A stretch of 64,000 bases of DNA from Lewinellaceae bacterium (GCA_016719605.1 JADJYW010000001.1:434001-498000), one strand, 5' to 3'; counted from the first letter of the stretch, positions 1 to 9,284 are shown. Notes: generated by a model from the letters alone, not told the origin. Made by a program: numbers and translations.

Positions 1-2260
1 GAAAAAGGCTGTCGGCCTGCGTAGGGTTGCCTTCTTTTTCAGCGAGAATTGCCTCGTACCGATTCCGACGAATTTCTGTATTAAAATCAGCCGGTACAAG
101 GGAAAAACCTTTTTGCAACAATGCCCGACCTGCTGCGAGGTTGCCCGATTCAATTTGAAAAAGGCCCTTTGCCAGTAGGGATTGCATGATGTAAACCGGC
201 GCGATATCCCCAACTGATAATTTGACGGCTATTTTATCTGCCAGATCGAATTGCTCGTTTTGTTCCAGTGCTCCGACTAAATAATAAAGGGACGACAACC
301 GCATATCAGCGGTAGTTGACGGGTTTTTTAAAATAGAATCGGCCAACGCTACCGCTTGCTGCTGCCGTCGGGTTTTGGCCAAGAGCACGATTGAATACAT
401 GCTTGCCATATTGTTGAGGCTTGGATCGATGGCACGCGATTGCTCAAAATACTGCTCCGATCGCTCGTATTCCTTCCGCATCAGGCAGGTGACCCCCACG
501 GTCGAGTAGGCGTTGTAGATTTCCGGCCGTTCCCGGATCATTTTTTCCGACAGGGCCAGCGACTCGTCCGTGCGGTTTGTCCACTGATATAACCACGAAA
601 GTCGTTCCTGAACCACATACGAGTTGGGTTTGATCTTCAAGGCGCTGTTCATCCAGAACTCGGAATCGTTTGTTTCAGAATAAAGCCCTCCATATTGATA
701 CGCCAATTCTAAATAGGGCAAAATCCATTGCGGCGAATGGTTTACAGCCAATTTGAGCCAGATCAACGTGGTATCAAAGGTGGCATAGTCCCCGTCATTA
801 TAAAAAGTGCTCGCATAGGCGTAATAGAGATAACCCGAAACACTGTCGAGCGCCATTGCTTCGCGCAATTTTTGCTGCGCAATGGGCCGGATGGAGTCCT
901 GAAAAGCAAGAGTCACATTCTCGGCGTTCAGCGATTGGGTAAGGTTGTAACTTTCGAAATACAGCTCTTTTGAGCGCAGTGCGGGGTACATGTAGTGTTT
1001 TTCACCCAACAGTTCGATGGTGCGGCGGAGGTAACGCGGGTACTCGTTGTACTTTTCAGGGTTGTACAGAAAGTGATTTATCTCGTAGGGGTTGTCGGCG
1101 AGCAGGGCGTTAAGGGCCTGTTGCACCTCATCTTGCAAGGCTACCGCGAAGTTGCGACGCATCAGGCCGTGCATCGGTTTCAGAGCCTCGTTTTGAAGCA
1201 GTTGTTTGTAAAAAATATCGGCGCAGGAGTCACCGTCCAGCAAATTGCCGGCTGCCAGCGCGTTTTCAAAACGATGATAAAGCGCCTGCGTGGCCGAGTC
1301 GGTGTTTGCCAGAAAAACCTCGACGAGGCCCTTGCTGTCCGTCCCGGAGAAAACCTGAGGCACGTCTTTTTTTCGATTCCGGATGTCGGCCAGCGCGGCA
1401 GAGTCCACTCGCGCGAGCAAGACATTCCGGTCTCCAACGGTGAGCGGCGTTTGCTGGTGTGGAGCGGTTTCGGCGGGCACCTTGTCCTCGAGGTACCGGT
1501 CCATTTCCCGAAGAGCAATACTGCCGTCCGCGTTCTGGTCGGCCAATCCGGAAAGGCCGTCAAGCAGGTGATAGGAAAAGACCCCGCGCCCGTCGCCCCA
1601 CTGCCGCCCTTCGAGCGAAAACTCGTTGGGCTGGCAGGACATGATCTTCACTTCGTTGGCGAACTGCTGCGCGAGCGCCTGGGCAGTGGCTTGTGTGCCG
1701 CCGATACTGCTGCCCGCCAGTTTTCCGGCATGGCAAGCATCTGCCACGACCGTCACGCGGGCCTTTTTGTCCATCGAAAGCGTAGAAACGATGTCCTGCA
1801 AATAGATAATTGAGTAGGCCCCGGCCTTGTAATTGGTCGGGGGAGTGTCCCAGGCAAGCAAAAAACCGAACTGGCCGCGGGTTTTTGTTTCCACGTCACC
1901 GTGCCCGGAGAAATAAATGATACACTGGTCGCCCTCGCCGGAAGCCTCGACAAGCCAATCGAGCGACGCGGAGAAGCGAGCATTGGTGGCTTTGTTGTTG
2001 GTCAAGAGCACGATATTGTCTGTCGGGACGCTGCCACCTGCCGGGCTTTTCAGCCAATCGGCAAAGGCGGTAGCATCGCGATCGGCGAAGCGCAGATCGG
2101 GGATGCCCACATCCTGGTAGTCGGAGATGCCGACGACGACGGCACGAACCTCCCCCCGACCCCCTCCTGAAAGAGGGGGAGTGGGGAGGGGAGTGGCGCC
2201 TTTTTCGGTTTGGGCGGATGCCAAAAACGGCAGCAGCAGGCAGAGCAGGATGTTTTTCAT
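1..2260 (-). CDS. Exported caspase-like (peptidase C14) TPR protein, copy 1, 3' end outside window
   Basis: The minus-strand frame from ATG at 2260 is open to base 1, so the C-terminus is missing. Residues 1-17 form a signal peptide (MKNILLCLLLPFLASAQ). The caspase domain starts at about residue 39 (RAVVVGISDY). The catalytic His is in YFSGHGD (about H120) and the Cys in DACHAGKL (about C176), as in caspase/metacaspase-family cysteine peptidases. Just after the domain, DQNADGSIALRE fits a canonical EF-hand loop (D-x-N-x-D-G-x-I-x3-E). The rest is helical and TPR-like (for example RYEAILAEKEGNP near the window edge). Three paralogues lie in the window (3313-5808, 6601-9284, 45152-48048). The linker between signal peptide and domain carries a GC-rich repeat where the others carry an AAACTC-type repeat. 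Peptidase fold is seen; substrate and role are unknown. Confidence 0.85.
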   Translation of the reverse strand, partial: MKNILLCLLLPFLASAQTEKGATPLPTPPLSGGGRGEVRAVVVGISDYQDVGIPDLRFADRDATAFADWLKSPAGGSVPTDNIVLLTNNKATNARFSASLDWLVEASGEGDQCIIYFSGHGDVETKTRGQFGFLLAWDTPPTNYKAGAYSIIYLQDIVSTLSMDKKARVTVVADACHAGKLAGSSIGGTQATAQALAQQFANEVKIMSCQPNEFSLEGRQWGDGRGVFSYHLLDGLSGLADQNADGSIALREMDRYLEDKVPAETAPHQQTPLTVGDRNVLLARVDSAALADIRNRKKDVPQVFSGTDSKGLVEVFLANTDSATQALYHRFENALAAGNLLDGDSCADIFYKQLLQNEALKPMHGLMRRNFAVALQDEVQQALNALLADNPYEINHFLYNPEKYNEYPRYLRRTIELLGEKHYMYPALRSKELYFESYNLTQSLNAENVTLAFQDSIRPIAQQKLREAMALDSVSGYLYYAYASTFYNDGDYATFDTTLIWLKLAVNHSPQWILPYLELAYQYGGLYSETNDSEFWMNSALKIKPNSYVVQERLSWLYQWTNRTDESLALSEKMIRERPEIYNAYSTVGVTCLMRKEYERSEQYFEQSRAIDPSLNNMASMYSIVLLAKTRRQQQAVALADSILKNPSTTADMRLSSLYYLVGALEQNEQFDLADKIAVKLSVGDIAPVYIMQSLLAKGLFQIESGNLAAGRALLQKGFSLVPADFNTEIRRNRYEAILAEKEGNPTQADSLF
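2149..2192. repeat. GC-rich imperfect inverted repeat inside caspase copy 1
   Basis: CCCCCTC/GAGGGGG arms around CTGAAAG, flanked by further C/G-rich arms. On the minus strand it encodes a low-complexity linker (LPTPPLSGGGRGEV) just before the caspase domain. Copies 2-4 have a different repeat at the same place. Confidence 0.6.
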
Positions 2261-2377
2261 GATAAGGGATAGTTGATACATGAACGGCCCGCTTGCCCCG
2301 TTGTCAGTGGTTGGGAAGGTCGGGAAATACGGCTGATTTTAAATTTAAAACAAAAAGTATTTTTAAAACAAAAAATA

Positions 2378-2385
2378 TACATTTG
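2378..2385 (+). promoter_or_regulatory. Bacteroidota -7 element (TACATTTG) upstream of the KilA-N gene
   Basis: Matches the TAnnTTTG consensus, lies in an A/T-rich stretch, and is 35 bases upstream of the ATG at 2421. No clear -33 TTTG was found. Confidence 0.5.
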
Positions 2386-2420
2386 CGTGTATTTCGTTTC
2401 AGCCACCAAACGCAACAACC

Positions 2421-3281
2421 ATGGCGAAAAGTAAAACCATTCAAGTTGACGGCACAGAAATTGCCGTTTTTTCAATCCGTGCGGAAGAGGATTATTTTTC
2501 TTTGACAGACATCGCCCGGCGAGTTAACCCTGAAAATCCGACAATGCTCATCGTGAATTGGCTGAGGCTCAAAGACACCATTGACTTTCTTGGCGTTTGG
2601 GAAAAACTGAACAACCCGAATTTTAACCTTATCGAATTCGATAGGGTTAAAAACGAAGCGGGCTTCAACAGTTTTATTCTCTCCGCCGGAAAGTGGGTGT
2701 CCAGCACAAATGCCATTGGCATCGTTGTCAAGGCCGGCCGCTATGGCGGCGGCACGTTTGCCCACCGCGATATTGCCCTCGGTTTTTGCTACTGGCTCAG
2801 CCCACCATTCCAACTGTACGTCCTGCAAGAGTTCCAACGCCTGAAAAAAGCCGAGGCCCTCGAACGCCGCGACGAACTCGACTGGAACCTCCGCCGTACC
2901 CTCGCCAAAGTCAATTACCGTATCCACACCGATACTGTGAAAATGCACTTCATACCGCCGCGGCTTTCCGCCGGGGGCCAGGAGGGAATTGTGTACGCCT
3001 CGGAAGCCGACCTGCTCAACCTTGCGCTTTTTGGCATCACCGCCCGCCAATGGAAAACCCGGAACCCCGATCTCTCCGGTAACCTCCGGGATTATGCCTC
3101 CACCGAGCAACTGCTCGTGTTGGCAAACCTCGAAAGCCACAATGCGCAACTCATCCGGGACGGACTTTCGCAGGACGAACGCCTGCACAAACTGAACGAA
3201 ATCGCGATCTACCAACTGGAACTACTGACAAATCCCGATTTCATCAAGCAACTCAAAACACTGCCTGGAGGCAAAGATTGA
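2421..3281 (+). CDS. KilA-N domain protein
   Basis: 286 residues. The first ~135 residues match the KilA-N DNA-binding domain found in phage and mobile-element proteins and in stand-alone Bacteroidota genes: FSLTDIARRVNPENP, then WVSSTNAIGIVVKAGRYGGG, then FAHRDIALGFCYWLSPPFQL and LQEFQRLKK. Residues ~150-286 are helical with no recognised catalytic motif (LLNLALFGITARQWKTRNP). Start ATG at 2421 follows a TAnnTTTG element. It is flanked on both sides by minus-strand caspase genes, so it is transcribed alone. A DNA-binding or regulatory role is family knowledge; the target is unknown. The location next to a toxin-antitoxin-like pair and caspase genes suggests an accessory or defence-type neighbourhood, which is inference. 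Confidence 0.85.
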   Translation: MAKSKTIQVDGTEIAVFSIRAEEDYFSLTDIARRVNPENPTMLIVNWLRLKDTIDFLGVWEKLNNPNFNLIEFDRVKNEAGFNSFILSAGKWVSSTNAIGIVVKAGRYGGGTFAHRDIALGFCYWLSPPFQLYVLQEFQRLKKAEALERRDELDWNLRRTLAKVNYRIHTDTVKMHFIPPRLSAGGQEGIVYASEADLLNLALFGITARQWKTRNPDLSGNLRDYASTEQLLVLANLESHNAQLIRDGLSQDERLHKLNEIAIYQLELLTNPDFIKQLKTLPGGKD

Positions 3282-3312
3282 TCAGGCGACGCGGCTGCAC
3301 CCTCGTTGGTTT

Positions 3313-5808
3313 TCAGTCCTTCACCTTATCCGGAAAGTATTTTTTCATCAAAACCTTCCACTCCGGTAGTGCCCGCAGCGGGGCGAGGTCTTCGTCGCTT
3401 TCCAACTGCTCGAAGGTGCTGCCCTTGCCGATGGCTTGTTCGACGTAGCTGAGGGCTTCTGTGGGTTTGCCCTCTGAAAACAGAAGATAAGCCATACCGA
3501 GCATTGCCCCCGCGTAGTTCGGGTTCAGTTCGAGCGCTTTGAGGAAGTTTTGTCCCGCTTCGCGGGAGCGGTTGGTTTTGAAGCAGACTATGCCGAGGTG
3601 CTTGTGGGGGTTGGCGTTCGCCGCATTGAGGGTGATGGATTTTGTCAGGGCCGCTTCCGCCTCTTCATACCTGCCAATTCTCAGATAAACAACGCCAAGC
3701 ATATTCCACGCCCGATAAAAGGTAGAGTCTGCCGAGATGGTTTTTTTGCAAAGCGTCTCCGCTTCGGAGTACCGGTGAATATCTGTATAGAGCCATCCAA
3801 GCAAATACCATGTAAATATGTGGTTTGAATCCACTGAAATTGCCTTCTTATAAAAATATTCTGCCTCTTCATATCGACGCATGCTATGGTACAAATATCC
3901 AAGATTGGACCAGGTGGTAGCAACGGTAGAATCCAGTGAAATGTCTTTTTTCATGGCGTTCTCCGCTTCGGGATACTTGCCTAACTCGTTCAAAACAAGC
4001 CCCAAGTCGTTAAACCATCCGGCATAAGTGGCGCCACCCAATTCTTCATATTTTTTGAAACAGTTCAAAGCCTCCTGATTCTTTCCTTGAAATAAATTCC
4101 ATGCTCCCCACCCATTCCAAACGTAACCATGGATAGAGTCAATCGTCATTGCTTTATCCAATACTGCCTTTGCCCGCTCTAACTGCTCCAAAGGTTGAAT
4201 CAGGAAAAAAGCAAAGTCCGTGTACGGCAGAACCCATGAAGGGGCCAAGCGATTGGCTTCCTGCACACATGAATAGGCTGAATCTGGCTGTCGCAGGTTG
4301 TAACAATAAGTCAGGCTCATCAAGTAATAAGCCTGTGGTGAATTCGGTTCGTACTCCAATGACTTGGCATACAGCGAAAGGCAATGACGGGCAAGGTGTT
4401 CGTCGGTGTTTTCCTTATTGGTTTCATTCAGGACTTTTCCTTCAAATAAGTATTGTCGGGATTTAAGCGACTTGTACATATAATGCCTTTCTCCGAGCAA
4501 AGCCGCTGCCCGCTCCAATTGCCCAGGGATGGGTTTCAGTTTAAGGCTCTTGCCGATGGACTGTAATTCCCGCACATCCGCTTTCAGCCACCTGTTCATC
4601 ACCTGCTGCGCGTCGTCCTGCAGCGCGGCGGCGTAATTCCGGGTCATGATGCCCCGCAGCGGCGCCAACGCTTCCACCGCGATAAGTTGGGTGTAAAGTG
4701 CATCGGCGGTTGCATTCGTAACGTCGGCGAGGTTTCGAACCTCGCCGACGTTTTCGCCGACGTTTTCCGATAGGTCGAAAAACCGCTTCTCCCGTACCGC
4801 CAGTTGGAAGGCCCGGTACATTTCCCGGATACTTGTGTCCACCTTTGCCAGTATCTCCTCTTCCAATCCCCGGCTTTCGGTGGCAGCAAAAACAGGCAGT
4901 CCGCTTGCCTTATTCGTTTTCAGTGCTGCTAGTACGGCGGCGTCCACCGTGGCCAGACGCTCGGTTTTGTTGCCCAGCAGCATCGGCACCTGGCTCTGCG
5001 GGGCGGTCTCGGCGGTCACTTTGTCCTCTAAGTAGCGGTCTATCTCGCCGACGGTGATCGTGCCATCGCCGTTGCGGTCGGCGAGCCCGAACAGCCCGTC
5101 CACCAAATGGTAACTGAACACGCCGCGCCCGCCGCCCCACTGCTCGCCTTCCAGGCTGAACTCGTTGGGCTGGCAGCTCAGGATTTTCACCTCGTTGGCG
5201 TACTGCTTGGAGAGGTTGACGGAGGTCAACTGCGTCCCACCGATCTGGCGGCCGGATAGCTTTCCGGCGTGGCAGGCGTCGGTGATGACGGTGACCTTGG
5301 CCAAGTTTTGCGTGGACAGCGTGGAGACGACCTCCTGCAAGAATGACAGTGAGTAGGTGCCGCCGCCCATGTAGACCCGGCTGGGGGCGTCCCACGCAAG
5401 CAGAAAGCCCGGCTGAGAGACGGTCTTGCGCTCCACGTCGCCGTGGCCGGAGAAATAGATGATGACCTGATCGCCCTCCTTCGTCTGCTCGATGAGGGCA
5501 TCGAGTGCTTCGGCGATGCGGCCGGCGGTGGCCTGGTCGTTGGTCAGCACCTTGAGGTGGTCGTTGTCCAGTCCGCCGCCGCCGGGCGAGCGCAGGAAGT
5601 TGGCGAATGCCTCGGCATCCCGGTCGGCAAAACGCAGGTCGGGGATGGCGGGGTCATCGTAGTCGGAAATGCCAATGACAACGGCTCTTGTCGAGTTTTG
5701 AGTGTTGAGTTTTGAGTTTTGAGGGGGGATGGGTGTGGCGCTTTTTTCGTTTTGGGCAAAAAGGGAGATGCCGTTCATAAAGAGCAGAGCGAAAAAGAAA
5801 TTTTTCAT
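3313..5808 (-). CDS. Exported caspase-like (peptidase C14) TPR protein, copy 2 (intact)
   Basis: 831 residues from ATG at 5808; the frame is open further upstream but MKNFFFALLFMNGISLFAQ is a clear signal peptide start. Residues 21-40 are a repeat-derived linker (NSKLNTQNS). The caspase domain begins at ~41 with RAVVIGISDY; His122 in YFSGHGD and Cys179 in DACHAGKL form the expected dyad. Residues 244-255 (DRNGDGTITVGE) are a textbook EF-hand loop, followed by IDRYLEDKV. A helical region (~280-480) is followed by about eight TPR units such as RYEEAEYFYKKAISVDS and a tail ending FPDKVKD shared with copies 3 and 4. It is the only copy fully contained and unbroken here, so it is the reference for the family. 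It is divergent from the MNT/HEPN pair, with only 46 bases between the start codons. Likely periplasmic or surface; function unknown. Confidence 0.9.
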   Translation of the reverse strand: MKNFFFALLFMNGISLFAQNEKSATPIPPQNSKLNTQNSTRAVVIGISDYDDPAIPDLRFADRDAEAFANFLRSPGGGGLDNDHLKVLTNDQATAGRIAEALDALIEQTKEGDQVIIYFSGHGDVERKTVSQPGFLLAWDAPSRVYMGGGTYSLSFLQEVVSTLSTQNLAKVTVITDACHAGKLSGRQIGGTQLTSVNLSKQYANEVKILSCQPNEFSLEGEQWGGGRGVFSYHLVDGLFGLADRNGDGTITVGEIDRYLEDKVTAETAPQSQVPMLLGNKTERLATVDAAVLAALKTNKASGLPVFAATESRGLEEEILAKVDTSIREMYRAFQLAVREKRFFDLSENVGENVGEVRNLADVTNATADALYTQLIAVEALAPLRGIMTRNYAAALQDDAQQVMNRWLKADVRELQSIGKSLKLKPIPGQLERAAALLGERHYMYKSLKSRQYLFEGKVLNETNKENTDEHLARHCLSLYAKSLEYEPNSPQAYYLMSLTYCYNLRQPDSAYSCVQEANRLAPSWVLPYTDFAFFLIQPLEQLERAKAVLDKAMTIDSIHGYVWNGWGAWNLFQGKNQEALNCFKKYEELGGATYAGWFNDLGLVLNELGKYPEAENAMKKDISLDSTVATTWSNLGYLYHSMRRYEEAEYFYKKAISVDSNHIFTWYLLGWLYTDIHRYSEAETLCKKTISADSTFYRAWNMLGVVYLRIGRYEEAEAALTKSITLNAANANPHKHLGIVCFKTNRSREAGQNFLKALELNPNYAGAMLGMAYLLFSEGKPTEALSYVEQAIGKGSTFEQLESDEDLAPLRALPEWKVLMKKYFPDKVKD
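5692..5724. repeat. AAACTC-type short repeat inside caspase copy 2
   Basis: Tandem GAGTTTTGAGTGTTGAGTTTT-like units (minus strand AAAACTCAAAACTC). They encode the NSKLNTQNS linker before the caspase domain. Related copies occur at 9142, 25422, 30839, 31086, 47894 and 61378. Confidence 0.75.
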
Positions 5809-5825
5809 GGCAAAACTGATTCCAG

Positions 5826-5833
5826 TATTTTTG
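5826..5833 (+). promoter_or_regulatory. -7 element (TATTTTTG) for the MNT/HEPN pair
   Basis: Matches TAnnTTTG, 22 bases upstream of the nucleotidyltransferase ATG at 5855, inside the 46-base divergent spacer shared with caspase copy 2. Confidence 0.45.
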
Positions 5834-5854
5834 CGAAAACTACGGTTCGTTTTT

Positions 5855-6178
5855 ATGAAAAAGCGCGATAATATCCTCCGCGAGGCCAAGACCCGTTTGG
5901 TCTCGGCTTTAGGCGACAAGATAAAGGATGTCATCTTATTCGGTTCCCGTGCCTGGGGGAAGCCAACCCGTTGGTCGGACTGGGATTTTGTGGTGGTCGT
6001 TCGGGGGGAGTACGATTGGCAAACTGTTCGCACCATTCGATACCTCATGGCGGATATTGATTTGGACTATGAAGTGTTCACTCAAACGCTAGTTGTATCA
6101 GAAGAGGAATTACAAGATTCACTTCGGGGACGACAACCGATATTTACCGATGCCATCCAAAAAGGCATTTACGCATGA
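5855..6178 (+). CDS. MNT-type nucleotidyltransferase, probable antitoxin of an MNT/HEPN pair
   Basis: 107 residues from ATG at 5855 (MKKRDNILREAK); the frame extends upstream across the start of the divergent gene, so the later start is preferred. It shows the minimal nucleotidyltransferase signature: GSRAWG at ~30-35, SDWD at ~41-44, and a third acidic position near DIDLDYEV. In characterised MntA/HepT pairs the MNT protein modifies and silences its HEPN partner. The stop overlaps the next start by four bases (ATGA), so the two are translationally coupled. The length is typical of stand-alone MNT antitoxins. Confident in the domain; the toxin-antitoxin role is inferred from the partnership. 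Confidence 0.85.
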   Translation: MKKRDNILREAKTRLVSALGDKIKDVILFGSRAWGKPTRWSDWDFVVVVRGEYDWQTVRTIRYLMADIDLDYEVFTQTLVVSEEELQDSLRGRQPIFTDAIQKGIYA

Positions 6179-6579
6179 TAAGTTCTTCCGACAAAAACGC
6201 ACTCGTATTGCTTCGTATTGAGCAAGCAGAAAATTGCATCTCCGATACAGAATACTGCATGGCCGATGGAAGATTGGCTATGGCCAGCAATAGAATCTAC
6301 TACGGTATGTTTTATGCGATGCTGGCTTTGGGGCTTCGTCAAGATTACAAATCCTCTAAATACCAACAGATGATCGGCTGGTTCAACAAAAATTTTGTGC
6401 ACACGGGCATTTTTCCGAAACACTTTACTCGTTTGGTCAAGGACGCTTTCGATGCCCGTGTAGAATCCGATTATGAAGTGTCAGAGCCTATCATTACCGC
6501 AGACCTCGAGGCCCGATTTGCCGACATGAAACGCTTCATCTCCACCATCAAAGCCTGGATCGAAGCCAACCCGGCCTGA
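6175..6579 (+). CDS. HEPN domain protein, probable toxin of an MNT/HEPN pair
   Basis: 134 residues. It resembles the UPF0332/HEPN family that accompanies MNT nucleotidyltransferases: an N-terminal helix with RIEQAENCISDTEYCMADGR, the conserved ASNRIYYGMFYAMLALG segment, NFVHTGIFPK, then a C-terminal helix FDARVESDYEV. I do not see a clean R-x4-6-H RNase motif, so activity is uncertain. ATGA overlap with the upstream MNT gene indicates an operon. It ends 21 bases before the end of the convergent caspase copy 3. HEPN proteins are often RNases acting on RNA during stress or phage attack; that role is by family analogy. Confidence 0.8.
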   Translation: MISSSDKNALVLLRIEQAENCISDTEYCMADGRLAMASNRIYYGMFYAMLALGLRQDYKSSKYQQMIGWFNKNFVHTGIFPKHFTRLVKDAFDARVESDYEVSEPIITADLEARFADMKRFISTIKAWIEANPA

Positions 6580-6600
6580 ACCGGTTTCTGTTGCCTTGCC

Positions 6601-9284
6601 TCAGTCCTTCACCTTATCCGGAAAGTGTTTTTTCATCAACGCCTTCCACTCCGGCGTGGCACGCAGCGGAGCGAGGTACTCGTCACTTTCCAACTGCTCG
6701 AAGGTGCTGCCCTTCCCGATGGCCTGCTCCACATAGCCGAGGGCTTCTTCCGTTTTTGCTTCCGAAGCGAGGAGGTAGGCCATGCCGAGCATCGCAGGTG
6801 GGTAGTTGGGGTTGAGCGCTATCGCTTGGATAAATGCTTGTTTGGCTTTTTCCAGGCGACTGGTTTTGAAGTAAACCATAGCCATATCCCAGTGAACATC
6901 AGCGAAAGTTGAATCTATTGCAATGCTTTTTTTCAAAACAACCTCTGCCTCGGCAAAACGGGCCATGTATAGATAGTGATGCCCGAGGAGGCCCCAAGCA
7001 TTTACGAAAGTCGAATCCAGTTGGATTGCTTTTTTTATTTGGATTTCCGCTTCGGCATATCGCTTCGTTTTGGAAAGAATATCCCCAAGACCAATAATGG
7101 CAATAACATTGGCAGAATCCAACTGAACAGCCTTTCGATATTTTCGCTCGGCATCTTCCAGTCGCCCTGCACGGTTGTAAGTGTATGCCGTCGCTTGGTA
7201 TGCAAACAAAGCCATAGAGTCCAATTGAACGATTTTATGGAATTGCGCCTCTGCTTGATCAAAATGCCCGTTGCCAATATGAACTTTTACAATTCCCAAG
7301 AGCGCCCATAAATTAGTGGAATCCAGTTGGATAAGTTTATTGAAGTGCTTTTCTGCTTCGGCATAACGCCCGGCTTTATAGCAAGTGTTTCCAAGGTTGT
7401 ACCTGACTGTCCAATCTGTGGAATCCATTTCAACGGCCTTTTTGTAATGTTGCTCGGCTTCGGCATAACGTTGCGTCATTTGATATACATTTCCCAAGTT
7501 GAGATAAGCCCAAAAACTGGTCGAATCCAATTGAATGATTCTTTTAAATTGTTGTTCTGTTTGGGAAAACTGGGTAGTCGAGAGGTAATAGTTTGCCCAA
7601 TTGTTCATGTAGCAAATCGGAATTGGCAGCAGCGGAATCAACCTGGTCTGCCAATTCTAAAAAATGCCTTTGCCTTGTTGTAATTTTGAGAAGCCGTATT
7701 GTCAATGTACATAAATCCCAACATTGTATACGGGATTATCCAGAAAGGAGCTGAAGCAGTAGCCTGGCGGGCGTAGTATTCCGCCGAATCAGGTTGCTGC
7801 ATCAGATAAAAATGTGCATACATCATAGAAGAGTAAACATGAGGCGATTCAGGCTGCCACTTCAAGGCCTCTCTATATTTAGCAAGTGCCTTTTCCCCTA
7901 AATCCCGGTTCGCATGCCGGTAGTCTATGTGCATCAGATAGCCTTCAAAATAAAACTTTCTGGCTTGCAACACTGGATACATATAATGCCTGGCTCCAAG
8001 CAAATCTGCTGCTCTTTCGAGATAAAGTGGATAAAGCCGGTATTTGAGGCTTTGCTTCACTTTGGTGAGCGACAATTCTTTCACAGAACTTTTAAGCCAC
8101 CTGTTTATCACCTGCTGCGCATCGTCCTGCAGCGCTGCGGCGTAGTTGCGTCGCAGCGCCGGGTGCAGGACAACGATGCTTTCCGTTGCCAGTAGTTTTT
8201 GAAAAAAGTACTCCACGCAGTCGCCGTCGGGTTGAAAAAAATTTTTGCCCCGCAGCGTCCGCTCGAAGCCTGCGTACCAAAACCGGACGCTCGAATCAGC
8301 CTTCGCCAAAGCCTCCTGCAACACCCCCCGTTGTTCGACTTTGGCGATGTTCGCGGGCGGCGTGCCTTGTTTTTCCAGCGCGGCCAGTGTCGGGCCGTCC
8401 ACCGAAAACAGGGTGCCCGATTTGTCGCCCACTGTGAGCGGCAACTGCGAAAGCGGGGAAACCTCCTTCGGCACGCGGTCTTCGAGGTAGCGGCCGATCT
8501 CGAAAAGCGACACCTGCCCGTTGCGGTCGTCGTCGGCCAAGCCGTACAAGCCATTGCAAAGGTGGTAGGAAAAAACGCCACGCCCGCCGCCCCACTGCTC
8601 GCCTTCGATGCTGAACTCATTGGGCTGACAGCTCAATACCTTTTGCTCCTGACTGAATTGCTGGGCAAGCTGGTTGCTCGTCAATTGAGTGCCGATGACG
8701 GTATTCCCCGCCAGTTTGCCCGCCCGGCAAGCATCCACAACGACGAAAACCCTTGTTTTTTGTTCAATCGAAAGCGTTGACACGACCTGTCGCAGCATGT
8801 CCACCGGCAACGCGCCTGCAAGGTAAACGTGGGCGGGCGAGTCCCAGAGGAGCAGGAAGCCGAGCTGGTTGAGGAGTTTGGCCTCCACGTCGCCGTGACC
8901 AGAAAAGTAGATGATGGCTTGGTCTCCTGGCTTGCTTTCGTCCAACAGCCAAGTGAGCGCGGCGATGACTTGCCCGGCGGTGGCTTTTTCGTTGGTCAAA
9001 ACGCGCAGGTTTTCGCTACTCAGCCCGCCGCCGCCGGGCGAGCGCAGGAAGTTGGCGAATGCCTCGGCATCCCGGTCGGCGAAGCGGAGGTCGGGGATGT
9101 CTTTTTCCTGGTAGTCGGAAATGCCGATGACGACGGCTCTTGTCGAGTTTTGAGTGTTGAGTTTTGCGTTTTGAGGGGCGAGCGGTGTGGCGCTTTTAGC
9201 CGCCGAGGGGTTAGGGGCAGTTGTTTGGGCGGATGCCCAGAAAGGCAAGGCGAGCAGGAAGAGATAAGGAAGGACGATTCGCAT
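6601..9284 (-). CDS. Exported caspase-like (peptidase C14) TPR protein, copy 3 (frame broken near 7640)
   Basis: Start ATG at 9284 gives the signal peptide MRIVLPYLFLLALPFWASAQ. The caspase domain begins at ~49; His130 is in YFSGHGD and Cys186 in DACRAGKL (Arg replaces the usual His after Cys). An EF-hand loop DDDRNGQVSLFE follows, then IGRYLEDRV. The first frame stops at 7638. TPR units continue from 7641 in another frame down to FPDKVKD at 6601 (for example RYAEAEQHYKKAVEMDS). Comparison with copies 2 and 4 suggests two lesions within about 35 bases, near the T6 run at 7659-7664 and at about 7627, restoring AFLELADQVDS followed by IPICYMNNW. The two frames may be read as separate genes by automatic callers (7638-9284 and 6601-7641). 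Sequencing error or recent inactivation are both possible. Confidence 0.8.
9142..9176. repeat. AAACTC-type short repeat inside caspase copy 3
   Basis: Same position and nearly the same sequence as the repeat in copy 2; encodes QNAKLNTQNST before the caspase domain. Confidence 0.75.

Noticed and set aside
995..1813. 272-codon plus-strand frame near the left edge
   Set aside because: Shadow of caspase copy 1, whose minus-strand frame is open through the whole region and carries catalytic motifs.
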